Part shown: one piece after another, positions 1 through 11,129 of the stretch
How the letters are laid out: every line of letters begins with the position of its first letter
How positions within the stretch are numbered: the first letter of the stretch is position 1
Program-made: the position numbers and the translations under genes
Notes under the pieces: generated by a model
Told to the model about the DNA's origin: nothing
The model's database searches: none
Seen by the model: the letters and a program-made list of their open reading frames with translations, nothing else
DNA from: Selaginella moellendorffii
Taxonomy: Eukaryota; Streptophyta; Lycopodiopsida; Selaginellales; Selaginellaceae
DNA: 64,000 nucleotides
Direction of reading: 5' to 3'
NCBI RefSeq assembly: GCF_000143415.4
Contig: NW_003314292.1
Location: forward strand, 858,812 to 922,811

Positions 1-239
1 TGTTCTTGAGGAATGCTTATATTTTATCTATTCCTTTCATTTCTATACCTCTTTGTCCCTTTATTTGTCCCTCTACTTCCATTATTTTTGTCTCCCCATT
101 ACTTCCTCCTATATTTCTATCTTGTTCTGTTGTTCACTTTTCCGATCCCTCCGACAGTCTTTGTGTTGCTTGGTTGATCGGCTCATAAAGGAGTATATTA
201 ATCTCTTTAAATTTCACTTATCGTCTGGGGCCTAGATTG

Positions 240-1965
240 CCACACGTCATCCGATTTCAATTGGGGATGCTCATCCAATCAAGGTTCATGTTCGTTGTTG
301 ATCACCCAAAAAGATTATGATTTTACATATAAATGTCAAAGAGATGTTGGAAAAGGGTGTTATTCAAAAGTTGTAAAGTCATTGGGCATATGAACCCCAT
401 TTTGTGATGAAGTTTGATGGGAGTATTTATTTTTGCATTGATTATTGTCCATTAAACAAAGTGATGATTCTGAATATGTACCCTCTTCCTCACATTGCTA
501 ATCTCTTAGATTGTCTAGGGAGAAGTTGTTAGTTAACCAAGCAAGATCTTGCTTCTAAGTACTGGCAAGTACCAATGGTCGAAGAAAATATTCTTAAAAC
601 TACTTTTCATACACCATTTGGTTTATATAAGTTCTTGATAATGCCATTTGGTTTGAACAATGCTCCAATGACTTTCCAAAAAATGATGACGATGTTCTTT
701 GTGATATGCAAGAGGTGACAACTGACTTCATTGATGATGTCTTGATCCACTTGAAGGGGATGTGGGAGGAATACATCTGTGATGTTTGTAAAGTGTTGGA
801 TCGGTTATAAGAAGTTGGTTTAAAGCTAAAGCAATCAAAATGCGTGTTTAGATCCAAGGACACAACTTATTTTGGGTACCATATTTCTCGTGAGGGTTTG
901 TAAGTTGACCTTGACAAACTTGTGGCTGTTCTAAAGTTCCTTACTCTAAAGTGTATAAATGATGTGCAATGCTTTATGGGCAAGGTGCAGTATCTCAGTC
1001 ATTTTATGGATCATCTTTTTTATTGCATTTTATTGTTGCAAGCATTGCTGAAGTCATCAATGTCATTTTTCATCTGGTCTACATACTATGAGCAGGCGTT
1101 CATGGATTTCAAAGAACTATTAACAACTCCTCTAATTTTAGTGTATCTTAACGACACTCGACCTTTTATTTTCCGTGTGGATGCTTTTGATATTGGTCTG
1201 GAGGTTTGTTGATGCAAGAGAGGTTAAGTGTGTCTACTTAGTGCCATCCCATTGCATATATAAACTATACATTACAACTAGCAGAGACGAACTACTCCAC
1301 GATAGAGAAGGAGTGTTTGGGGTTTCAAGAAACTTCATGGATATCTACATGGTTTTTGGATATTACTGAAAAGTGATCATGTTGCCGTTACTTCATTATT
1401 GAAGTGGAAGAATTTGGTTGGTTGTACTGTACAGTGGGCTTTGAAGCTTCAGATATATAATTTTGATATTGTTCATCATTCGGGGAGTTTTATGACTGAT
1501 GCTGATGCCCTTTCTCGAGCTCCTCTTCCTTCTTTGCTCTCTTCTCATATTTCTGATAAGGTTATTGTTCTAGCATCTATAGATTTTCTAAATGGGGATT
1601 TTATACCATCAGTAGTTGCTATACTTGACATTCAGTGTTCACAAGGTGCAGAGCAAAGTTTACCTTCTCTTGATGAGGTTCATGAGGCTCAAAATATTGA
1701 GCCATGGATTCGAAAACTTCGAGATAGGTTTAAGAATTCTGCATCACTTGATGATGACTTGCCATTCCAACATTTAAATTTTCAATATCACCTTGGAAAT
1801 GGCTTTCTTTATTTTTTGAGGATGGATCTTGATGATTATTTTTGGCTAGTGGTGCCTTCAATCTTTATTCCATATTTCCTCTATGCCTACCATATTTCTC
1901 CCATTCTAGACGGGCATATAGAACATTATTGTATGACTGAAAAGATGTGCAGGTCTTTCTATTGA
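240..1965 (+). mobile_element. Decayed Ty3/gypsy reverse transcriptase-RNase H region
   Basis: Conceptual translation in changing frames gives the order of a gypsy pol gene. The RT core lies at about 380-700, with an F-C-I-D-Y..LNK motif, YPLP, and TPFGLYKF / MPFGLNNAP (Y-E-F-x-V-M-P-F-G-L-type block). The RT thumb and start of RNase H lie at about 860-1230. The end of RNase H, with the DADALSR signature, is at about 1500-1525. Frameshifts and stop codons (for example TAA at about 378 and TAG near 530) break the frame, so it cannot be expressed as one polyprotein. Its upstream end (protease, gag) is outside the window or lost. The family is certain from block order; the exact clade is not determined. 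Confidence 0.85.
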
Positions 1966-2900
1966 CTAGAGATGCAATGTGATTTTATCTAGTATGTTTA
2001 GTGCCAAGCTTGTAATACTCCCCCTCATGCTGTAAAAGAATAGTTGGAGTCAATTGAAATTTCTCGTCCATTTGAGTTGGTGGTGTTTGATCTTATGGGA
2101 CCTTTTCCATGATTAACTGTTGGTAATAAGTATGTTATTATTGCTTTTAACTATTTGACTCACTGTTAAATATTTCCTCCTCAATTGAGTGGTGTTCTAG
2201 CATTCTTGTCCAGAACGGATTCTTTCGGATAATGGTCCCGCATTTATGGCTGAGGCATTTAATGTTTTGATGTCTCGTTTAGGGATACACTACACTTTCA
2301 CGAGTGCTTATCATCCACAGTCAGATGGTTTGGTGGAACAACTCATTTGGATATTCAAAAGGATGATCGCAAAGTACATGAACTTTCAGCATTCAAATTA
2401 GGATGATTATTTATCGTCTCTTTGGTATGTATATGTCACAAGAGTGTAGAGTTCTGTTGGTGCTTAACCATATAAACTCTTATATAATTATGATCCAATA
2501 TTACCAACAAAGTTGGGTTTACCTTCACGATTGCCATGAGCTGCCAATGCTAGGTCATAAGATCAGTATTTCACAAGCATTCTTCCACTTGTTCAAGCAA
2601 AGTTTGCTAAACATCTAGGCTATGTACAAGTGAGATAACAATAGCATTACAAGTTCTATTATCGTCCACCTATGGAGTACAAAATGAATGACTTGGTGTT
2701 AGTCTATTTTCCCCATCTTATGATATGTGGTTTATCTAAAAGGTCCTTGCTTAATGGACCGTATTGAGTGTTGCAGCAAGTTGAACTACAAGTTTATGAG
2801 GTTTGCCATGACATCCAGCAGGCTGATCCTCCAGAAATTGTGCATATGTAACAATTGAAACACTTTGTATAAAGGGATTATGAACAATTAATATCACCTA
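1880..2900 (+). mobile_element. Decayed gypsy integrase region
   Basis: It continues the element above. A zinc-binding H2C2-type block is readable at about 1885-2020 (YHISPILDGH ... CQAC). The catalytic core follows with the first Asp in FDLMGPFP (about 2090-2110), the second in RILSDNGPAF (about 2220-2245), and the Glu in SDGLVEQLIWIFKRM (about 2320-2365). The C-terminal part (2404-2875) reads as an integrase C-domain with several stops. The last part is repeated at 56.06-56.6 kb. Confidence 0.85.
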
Positions 2901-2998
2901 CAAACAAATCCACTGATGCCTCCTCTTGATGTTCCTTCAGATCCCGGCCCATCAACGAGAGAACCCTGATGGTCTTCCATTATTCCGAGAGGAGGGGA

Positions 2999-3172
2999 TG
3001 ATGTGAGGTTCAAGTGTATGGCTATGACGTTGTATACTAATATTAACATAGTAGGATTTTATAGCTGTTGGATTGGTTTTAATCTGGACCATTTGCACAT
3101 GTATATAAACTAGGGTTTTTGGGTTAATAAAAATGTATATTTTCTGTATTCCCTTTCCATATTCCATGCACT
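2999..3172 (+). repeat. Probable 3' LTR of the gypsy element
   Basis: A purine-rich tract (gagaggagggga, 2987-2998) typical of a polypurine primer directly precedes TGATGTGAGGTT. The same start recurs at 56632 and, shortened, at 51823. A TATA-like element (tatataaac, about 3102) and an AATAAA-like signal (about 3126) lie inside. The end near the ...CACTCACA at about 3170 is a guess because no intact second LTR of this copy is in the window. Confidence 0.6.
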
Positions 3173-4560
3173 CACAATTTACTTAAATTTAATAAATTTA
3201 TTTTTTAAAGTGGAATTAAAAATAAGTAACATATTTTTATATAAGAGTATAAAATCTAGTTTATTATATAAAGTTTCTATTTTTATTATTTAAAAAAATT
3301 ATTTTAATATATTAATTTTATTGACTCAGTAGATTTTTACTATATTTCAGGCTATTAAGCTCTCTTACATGATTTAGATTTCTAGGATATTTATTATTCA
3401 TTTACATATATTTATTAGAACGTTTTTCATCTAAATTTATTAATTAAAACAAAGTAAGGCTAACTTGAATATTTTCTTCGATATGTATTTTGGAAGCTCT
3501 TAATATGTAGAAAAAGAATGCTTGCATTTTTCTACTTCAAGTAGAGTCCTTAAATGCAATATATTATATAGAATTATCAAGAAGAATAATTAACCATTTG
3601 TTGGAGGTAGCAAATGATAAGAATAGAAAAAAAAAGTTAAAGAGTATTTTTAACATTTATAACAATAATGGAAAATCCATCAAGAAGGATATAAAATACC
3701 TTTGCTCAAAAATCAAAATAAGGTAATATGATTTTCAAAGTTTGGCCCTAACTAATTTTTAAATAATGAAGTTTTATAAATTTTTACTGCAGAATAAATC
3801 AAATATAAACCATTTGAAGAAAACACAAACCATTTGAAGGTTAATTATGCAGGTTATCTAGTTGGAACAGGTTTCAAAATAAAAATAAACTTGTATAATG
3901 CTTGATATGATTATTTATTTAAAACACTACTTCAATGCATCACTATATACAATTTCAAGAATGTTGGTTTAAGACCAAACTTGCAAAAACTTTATACTAG
4001 CAGAGTGATACACTAGGCAATATAAAGAAACAACTAGTTGATATGTTAAACTTCAACACATAAGCTTAGTAGATTGGTGTTATATTAAATTTGAGCACAT
4101 ATAATGGAAATCAAAAAATCATTTCTAAAAAGCAGGTGACAATTGGGAATAATGATGCACATAAACCTAACACCATGCATATTAACATTCTAGTCCAAGA
4201 CTACTCATCTAGAAAGAATTTAAACTTTGACCATATTGGAACCACAAACTTTGAAGTAATGAACATTGTAGATGGGGAAATTGACTCATTTTGGGCTTTA
4301 TAATATGTTAGGAAAGATAAATATATGATATGCATAAGATGGCTTAAAGTGGAACACAAATATTACAAAAAGTCAATTCCAAACATATAGTGGCACTAAG
4401 TGTAACAAGATACAAAATTTGGCAATTTTGTTTCTATGGATAATATTTGTGACTATTGGGATCTATTGTATGATCTTAAGGGGTTAAGACATGCTCCATT
4501 ACAATGGCTAGTCATGAAAGGTATATTGATAAATTTGGCAAAGTTATATTAATGTAAAAT
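3173..4560. other. AT-rich intergenic DNA, nothing recognised
   Basis: No coding pattern, RNA gene or repeat boundary could be recognised. Open frames here are short and low in complexity. Confidence 0.6.
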
Positions 4561-4569
4561 ATAAATCCC

Positions 4570-4835
4570 TTAGTCCTAGATTGGAGCCGAAAGTGGAGCC
4601 GAAAGTGTGCCATTAAAGCTAAAGTCCAATGAATGTAACATGGAACTCCCAAAAGAGTGTTTAAGGAATGAACACAAAGCAATCAATAAGTTTCTAAAAA
4701 AAAACATAAGAATAACTAATACATGGTAAATGTTATAACATGTAGTGTTGAGATCAAACCCAAGATCAAGTTTGAGTTCAAGATAAAGTCTAAGACTGAG
4801 TTTGAAACCGAATTCAAAATTAAGTTTGAGTTGGC
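4570..4835 (+). repeat. Dispersed repeat, copy 1 (copy 2 at 52.1 kb)
   Basis: The stretch aligns by eye with 52110-52420 in the same orientation. Shared blocks include the 'gtggagc(c/t)ga' start, an aac(t)..aaagaGTGtTTAAGGAATgAACAC block, and a run of degenerate (a/g)agTcTaAgAcTgAgTTtGA units. It does not look like a gene. It could be part of an LTR or a non-autonomous element. Confidence 0.55.
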
Positions 4836-6170
4836 AGGTAATCTTAATATATTAAACATTGTTTTGCATACCCTATATGTACTATCGAAACTACCTGATT
4901 CTTTTGGATGAGCATCAAGAGATGGACAAATATCTAAAAATTAAATTCAAAATAAAAAGTGAAAGAAGCCTTAAAGGATTTATGTTAGAGAAGTAGTCCT
5001 CTTATTTAATAACCAAGGATATAGCTATGTGGTAAGAAAGTCCCACTCTTGTTTAATAACCTAGGGTTACATAATGAGGAAGTTTTAAAAGTTAGTTTAA
5101 CTATAAGACCCTAATATAGTGGCAGTGTGTAATTGGGAAGTCACTCAGCTCAAATCCAAGGGTATTTAACTTCAAATATCCTAAAAATTGAAAAGAATTT
5201 TTGTTAATATGTATTTCCTTTTATATTTAAACCTTAATAAATTATTTCTCAAGTTATTCTCTTTGATTGCTAACAAGCATTGCCGTGGATGGAGAGGGAC
5301 TTCATGGGATCAAAGAAGGCACAATGTTCCCCCATATTCTGTTGTAAGCAACTAAAATATTCATTCTACTTTAATCACTTAACCACATTAATAACTATTT
5401 AAAGTAATTTCACTTAGAACTTCAATACCCCACACTAACTTTGCATTATGTTCAAATGCTCTATATGTTTAAATCCCACTTTAGACACCCAAATGTACCA
5501 CCAATATATAAAGCTCTTATGCTAAGGCTATATTCATTTTAACTATCTCATTATTGGTAGTCTAAGAGCATTTATGCCATCTCTTTAAGATTGAACTAAC
5601 TCTTAATGAGTAATAATTTTATGATCACTCTTTAACATTATTATGATGTATCAAGGTTATATATGTACCCTTTACATATATAACTAAAAGATGGTCTTTA
5701 AAAGAAATTAATATTTCCTTAAGAACCCTAACCATAGATGGAAAAAAAAATGATGACATCGAGCCAAAGGAAGGTCTGCTCTTCTCACATATAGAAAAAG
5801 TTGCATAGTATGTTGCTGATGCACATAAAAATTCTGAATATGGATATCTATAACAATGGGGATAAAAAGGATGTTTTCCTGAATAACATTAAAAAAACAT
5901 ACAAGATGAATATATAATTATCTTGATTTCCAGAAAAGAGTACAAAATCAACAAATCTAGAGTTGCAAGCACATCATTTTATTGTATTTGAACCAATACA
6001 AAATTGACTCAACTACATTATAATTGCACATACATCAAGCTCAAGACATTGTAAAAAGAGCAGTATAGATTTTGTGTGTGATTTCTCATTCTAAACCAAA
6101 TATATTTTTGATAATAATAATAAATTGACTATGTTAAAGTATAGCTAGTATATTCAATGGTAGGGGGACA
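4836..6170. other. AT-rich intergenic DNA, nothing recognised
   Basis: No supportable gene or element could be seen in this stretch. Confidence 0.55.
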
Positions 6171-6244
6171 CACTCAAGTTGCGCAATCCCAACCATACGG
6201 CTTGGTGATTGTCTGCTTGCAGCAAGTATGGAAGAATCCTCCAG

Positions 6245-6641
6245 TTATGTAAGCTACTTGAGACCAAGAGGAGGAATTGCAGCATTGGGATTGGTCTCTT
6301 TACCTCCCAAGCAGAGACTTTCTCCTACTTGAGCTGTGATTCCACATATTACATGCACTGGAGCAAACAAAGCCATTTTTGAAAATTTAATGGTTTCAAA
6401 ATTGCATCTGGTACTTCTCCCCAGCAGACTGTTGCTCCATCTATAGTGAGGCCACAAGAAAAACCACTTCCAGATGAGATCATCACGACCCCTCTATTGT
6501 CGTAGCTTCGTATTGCACACGCATGGCTTGCACCACTGCTTATGACTATATAGCTAACATTTAAGAAACGTTTCGAGATTGCCCCAACATATTGGGAAAC
6601 GATTGCCATATTCCAGACCACATACAAATTTCCCTCCAGAT
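6245..6641 (-). pseudogene. CRINKLY4/ACR4-like RCC1-repeat pseudogene (downstream part)
   Basis: On the minus strand successive frames give units of the CR4 extracellular repeat (I-S-S-G-x-x-F-x-C-G-L ... C-W-G). They are ISSGGKFVCGLEYG..PICWG at the 6641 end, ISSGASHACAI, ISSGSGFSCGLTIDGATVCWG at about 6510-6400, and an ICGITAQVGESLC unit at about 6345. The units fall in three different frames with stops between them (for example TAG after FLKC at about 6555). This is a decayed gene, and no kinase domain is left nearby. In intact family members these repeats form the ectodomain of a receptor kinase. Assignment is by motif only. The reading continues on the far side of the copia insertion at 9402. 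Confidence 0.6.
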
Positions 6642-6774
6642 TGTTGTGTTTGACCATCGAATGAATTTTTATTCATGAGATTTTGGTCAATATACAACCA
6701 AAAACGACGTGTCTCCTGGCGTCCTAGCTGGCACTGGTGTCTGTCCGTACATTGTACGGTTTGCTACCGTAACA
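6642..6774 (-). repeat. Copia 3' LTR
   Basis: This 133-bp terminal repeat matches 9269-9401 except for two substitutions (ttttta/tgttta near 6667 and a t/c near 6710). It is 3' relative to the element's coding strand. Confidence 0.93.
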
Positions 6775-9157
6775 CTCCCACTCGGGCAGACGCCAAGTGC
6801 AGCCCGAAACTGAGAAAATTTCGGCTGGGAGAGTGCCTTGGTCAGAACGTCAGCAGGCATGTCCTGAGTAGAACAATACACAAGCTCGACGATTCCATCT
6901 TCGTACTGGTCTCGAAGAAAATGGTGTATTGTGTCCATGTGCTTTGTTCTTGAATTGATCTTGCGATTCTTGCTTAAGGCAATGCAGCCCTGATTGTCGC
7001 AATAGATCGCTGTTGAACCTGGAAGAGAGTGTTCCATGTCCGTTAGAAGACGACGAAGCCAGATGGCCTCCTTGCAAGCAGCGCTAGCAGCCATATACTC
7101 AGCTTCGCAGCTAGAGCAGGCCACAACACTCTGTTTCTTGCTGCTCCAAGAAAGAGCTGCTTGTTGCAAGCTAAAAAAATAGCCTGTTTGCGATCTTCGT
7201 GAATCTGGGCAGCCAGCCCAGTCCGAATCACAGTAGCCCTGTAAGCGTGTGACTTTTGGCGTGTAAACTAAGCCAAAAGAAGTGGTAGCTCGTAAGTACC
7301 GAAAAATTCTTTTTACTGCTTGCCAATGTGCAGGGCCTGGATTGTCGAGAAACCTGCTTACCATGCTCACTGAGAAAGCAATGTCTGGTCGCGTGCACAC
7401 CACCAGGTACATCAAGCTTCCCACGGCACTTCGGTAAGGAACGTTCGCCATTTTCCTCCTATCCGAGTCTGTAGAAGGAGACGTATCCTTTGAAAGTCTT
7501 AAGCCAGCAACCATTGGCGTGGGTGCAGGTGCACAAGAGTCCATGCCAAATCGTTGCAGGACATCTTCCACATACTTAGTTTGATGCAGAAAGAGGGAGC
7601 CATCTTTTCTGTGGATGCCAAGGCAGTAGCGAGCTTCACCAAGGTGCTTCATCTCAAAATGAGATGAGAAAGCCACCTTGATTTTAGCTAGGAAAGCAAG
7701 GCTGTTTCAAACGAGTAGAGTGTCGTCTACATACACAGCGATGTAAATCACTTCATCTCCCACTCGTTTAAAGTAGAGATTCGGATCGTTCTTGCTCCTG
7801 GAAAAGTGAGATTTCACAAGAAAATCATCAAGCTTTTTGTACCATTGGCGAGAGGCTTGCTTCAAGCCATAAATCGCCTTGTGGAGCTTCCAAACGTGGC
7901 TCTCTTGTCCTGGGACCTTGTAGCCTTCTGGCTGCTCCATATAGATGTCCTCATCAAGCTCTCCATTCAGGAAAGCCGTCTTGACATCCATCTGGTGTAC
8001 GTGCCAATTGTGCGCAGCTGCTAAAGCGAGCAAGGTGCGAATGGTATTCAGCTTGACCACCGGGGCAAACATCTCAGTGTAATCCACACCAGCCACTTGA
8101 GAGTAGCCTTTCGCCACCAAGCGAGCCTTGTAGCGAGAAATGGTGTGGTCTGGGTTGAGCTTGATACTAGGAATCCACATGGATTTCACTAGTTTACGCC
8201 CAGCCGGAGCTCTTTCCACCAAGGAGAAGGTGTTGTTCTTGAGAAAGGAGTTATACTCCTCATCAAAGGCTGCAACCCATTTGTCTCTGTTAGGAGAGGC
8301 AAGAGCATCGACGTAGCTGCGAGGAACTTCCGGAATGTCCACGCCAGCAAGCAATGTCTCAACCAAGCCTTCAGGAATGTCTTGAACGACCGAGAGCATT
8401 GTCAGGGATGACCTATATTTCGATGGAGAACCACCCGCGGCTGCCCAGCGCGCACCAGATTCTCCTCGAGGCCCTCCGGAGCAACCTGCAGTACCTCCGG
8501 ATCAGCCTCCCCGCCGGTCTTCCCGGTCGAATTTAGGTGTTCCTCCGCAGCGGTTGATCGAGAGTGGCGGTTGAGGCCGAACAGGGGATAGGGCACCCCT
8601 GTTTGGCGAATTTGGCAAAACCGGAACGCGTAGATCTCCCACCTGGAGATCTGGCGCTCTGGAAGCTCCCACTTGCAGCGGCAAGATAGGAGAGACTACC
8701 ACCGGTTCCAAGGTTGAAGAAGAGTCTTCAGTTGGAAGAATCGGGGCAAGAGAGAAGAGATCTCCCACTGGATGAGAACGAGTCTCATTGAAGTGAACGT
8801 CGCGGGAGATAATCAGCTTCCTGGAGACTAGGTTGAAATTCCTGTAAGCCTTGTGCTCCAGGCTATAGCCAAGAAAGATGCCTCGCTCGCTGGTGGGCGT
8901 AAGCTTCTTTCTGATGGCCTTGGGGACGTGAGTGTAGGCCTCACATCCAAAGATACGCAAGTGATCTATGGCTGGCTTGCGGCCTGACCAGGCTTCTTCA
9001 GGTGTTTTTCCAACCACGGCTTTTGTAGGGAGCCGATTTTGTAGATAGCAGGCGGTCATAACTGCTTCAGCCCAAAACATAGCAGGAACGCGGTTGGCTT
9101 GTAGCATGCTATTTGCGGCATCTATCAAGCTCCGGTTCTTGCGTTCTGCAACTACTC
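6687..9157 (-). pseudogene. Truncated copia pol: integrase C-end, RT, RNase H
   Basis: One reading frame runs from about 9157 to the stop at 6687 and is interrupted only by two TGA codons (8504-8502 and 7709-7707). Blocks in order: the integrase end GVVAERKNR, then NRLPTKAV and GYSLEHKAYR. RT begins with KSMWIPSIKLN and YKARLVAKGYSQ, and contains QMDVKTAFLNGEL, LYGLKQ-type AIYGLKQASRQW and the catalytic YVDD. RNase H carries ADVLTKALSQPK, and TKHMDTIHHFLRDQ is visible. The YVDD box is intact; the second TGA follows it by four codons. The absence of frameshifts agrees with young age. Confidence 0.88.
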
Positions 9158-9256
9158 CTCATCCTAATGCGCCTAGTGATGCGTCTTGCTGTTGCTATTG
9201 CACGCCTACGCATCCTACACTGGTTTCTCCTTCTCGTCATCCAGGATCATAGATCT

Positions 9257-9268
9257 GCTCTGATACCA
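9257..9268 (-). other. Copia primer-binding site (initiator tRNA-Met)
   Basis: The minus strand reads TGGTATCAGAGC immediately inside the 5' LTR. This is the standard complement of the 3' end of plant initiator tRNA-Met. Confidence 0.9.
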
Positions 9269-9401
9269 TGTTGTGTTTGACCATCGAATGAATGTTTATT
9301 CATGAGATTTTGGTCAATATACAACCAAAAACGACGCGTCTCCTGGCGTCCTAGCTGGCACTGGTGTCTGTCCGTACATTGTACGGTTTGCTACCGTAAC
9401 A
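9269..9401 (-). repeat. Copia 5' LTR
   Basis: This 133-bp LTR lies directly next to the primer-binding site at 9257-9268. Read on the minus strand it is the upstream (promoter) LTR. Confidence 0.93.
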
Positions 9402-9440
9402 CAGATGATATGGCTAGGCCACGAAAAAAATCGCTTTTTG
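9402..9440 (-). pseudogene. CR4-like pseudogene, part upstream of the copia insertion
   Basis: The minus strand reads SKSDFFRGLAIS and joins in frame, once the copia element and one copy of the 5-bp TSD are removed, to SGGKFVCGL at 6641. The insertion therefore split one repeat unit. A TGA lies two codons upstream of the SKSDFF segment, so either an exon boundary or decay precedes it. Confidence 0.55.
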
Positions 9441-10500
9441 ATCGTCACATGAGATGGAACTACTTTGTAGGCGTGAGCAGATTGGAGAAACTACTTGACG
9501 GTTGCTGCTCAACGCTGATCATCACCGGCGACTTCAAGGCCAACGAGGCGCTAGAGGCGAGCTGCAAGCGGCGAAAGTGTCTGGCAGTGAAGTTGAGGAG
9601 CTGCCAGATCCTCCGCCACCGCCACCGCAGGAGCCGGAGCAACCCACGGCGCCGCCCGAGCCGGAGCCAGCCCGTGCCGCCCAAGCCCGCAACTAGTTGC
9701 TTGTTTTGGGGTTCTCCGGGAATTCAAACGGGTGTCATGGTTCTAGCTTATAAAGTACAGAAATAGCTGAGAGTCCACACAATTGATGAATAAAGATGTT
9801 TTGAAGGAAAAGCATTCAACATACAAAATAAAATTTAAGAGCAGCGACTCTGCCAAAGTCCTTCTGTTAGTTTTGATTTTTCTCTTTTCTTATACAAGAA
9901 TGAAGTTTGAAAGTGCATCCATATGACAGAGTCGGTCCTTGGATTTATTGTCTCCTTCGGCCACTGTGGCAAAGCGGCTTCAGGTCGGTATGGGCTGCCA
10001 TGAATGCATCAGCAATTAGGCGAATATCCGTATGGATATGCATGAGTACATGTCAGGCCAAGGACATGTAGGTGCAAGTGGTTGTGACAAAAACTCGACA
10101 GTCTCTGGCCTTCCTCCTCATGCGAGGTAGCAGCAACGCACTGGACGATCAAACGCTCGTATTTCGCTGCATCGTCTCGAGGTGACCCCCTTGCAGACAA
10201 TGCGAATCACGACCAATGTCCGGGGGCGGGTGCTCCTTGTTTCCTGGTTTCAGATCTAAAAGGAGCTATGAAGAAATCACAGGCAATGCTGATTTTGGAA
10301 CCGGGACAGCCACTCACAGAACCTGGAAATCACCCTCGGCTACTTTGATCATCACAGCCTTCCACAGTTTGAAAAGCAAGATCACTGGGTTTGTCCGCAA
10401 TGCACACACGGGCATTGTGGTGGAAAAATGCGACAAGACAGTGAGGATGTGCAATCTTGAAAGAAGAAAGAGGATGAATTAAGCTCAAGACTCTAAAAAG
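9441..10500. other. Mixed GC-rich and intergenic stretch without a supported gene
   Basis: A GC-rich patch at about 9500-9700 has overlapping open frames on both strands. One + frame is proline/glutamate rich (PDPPPPPPQEPEQP) and could be an exon relic, but no splice context or family can be supported. The frame at 10216-10482 (+) has no recognisable domain. I see nothing firm up to the peptide gene. Confidence 0.4.
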
Positions 10501-10590
10501 AAAGTCAGAGAGTGAGCCACTCAGTTTTTATTTGAAGCTGGCCGCCATAGATCTATAGCGGCATGCATACACATCCACACATTATCCATT

Positions 10591-11051
10591 TTACAGGTTG
10601 CCAAACGTGACTGTAGACTTGGGACACATCTTGGTGCAGCCATAGCCATTTTTCTCACAGCAGTAGTGCTCCACACCATTCTCGCATCCATTCTTGAGGC
10701 AGCATGAGTAGTTCTTGGATGAGTCGCAATTTTGCATGCACCCATAGCCGTTCTTGAGGCAACAGTAAGTGTCGCCCAGAACACTTGTTAGTCCTGCACA
10801 AAAAAAGACATAAGAATTAAATAACAAAAAAAATCTCATCAGCACCTAGGCCTTCGTTTCCCAGGATAGTAGCCAAATATCGTGGATCATGCATAGCATC
10901 CACCCCTTCCAAAACCACCGTTGCTATGGAACAAGACTGATATTTAGCTGAAACATTATGCAATCAAATCTATACCTTCTTTAGCAGCATTGGCAATTGC
11001 GAGCAAAAGCAATGGCAGCAGAAAGATGCAAGAAACTCGAACAAGAGCCAT
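10591..11051 (-). CDS. Small secreted cysteine-rich peptide with CC-x-K-N-G repeats
   Basis: Two exons fit: 11051-10976 and 10793-10591, with a 182-nt intron (GTATAG...TTTGTGCAG) and a phase-1 junction, giving 92 aa. Residues 1-22 are a clear signal peptide (MALVRVSCIF, then LLPLLLLAIANA). The mature part has 11 Cys and three related units: YCCLKNGYGC, SCCLKNGC and YCCEKNGYGC. It has a basic, Asn/Gly-rich character, as in apoplastic defence or signalling peptides. I do not recognise the family and do not assign an activity. A TATA-like CTATAAG lies at about 11117-11123. The GC content is well above the surrounding AT-rich DNA, which supports a real gene. Confidence 0.72.
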
Positions 11052-11129
11052 GACTATTGAAGCAAACAGAAATAATAGAAGCAATAGTTTATACAAATGG
11101 CCTTTGGTGTGGGCAACTTATAGTAGAAG

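Larger units (their letters stand above)
6642..9401 (-). mobile_element. Young, internally deleted Ty1/copia retrotransposon
   Basis: The element is bounded by two 133-bp LTRs (6642-6774 and 9269-9401) that begin TGTTGTG and end GTAACA, and by a 5-bp target duplication CAGAT (6637-6641 and 9402-9406). The LTRs differ at only two positions that I can see, so insertion was recent. It is 2760 bp long. Gag, protease and most of integrase are missing: the coding region starts within the integrase at GVVAERKNR. It is therefore non-autonomous. It inserted into the CR4-like pseudogene. Confidence 0.93.

Noticed and set aside
9302..9766. Open frame of 154 codons starting in the copia LTR
   Set aside because: Its start is in the LTR and the same LTR frame recurs at 6675. 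The downstream part has no recognised domain or bias.
10216..10482. Possible 88-aa protein on +
   Set aside because: No signal peptide, domain or splice context, and no repeat of the frame elsewhere.
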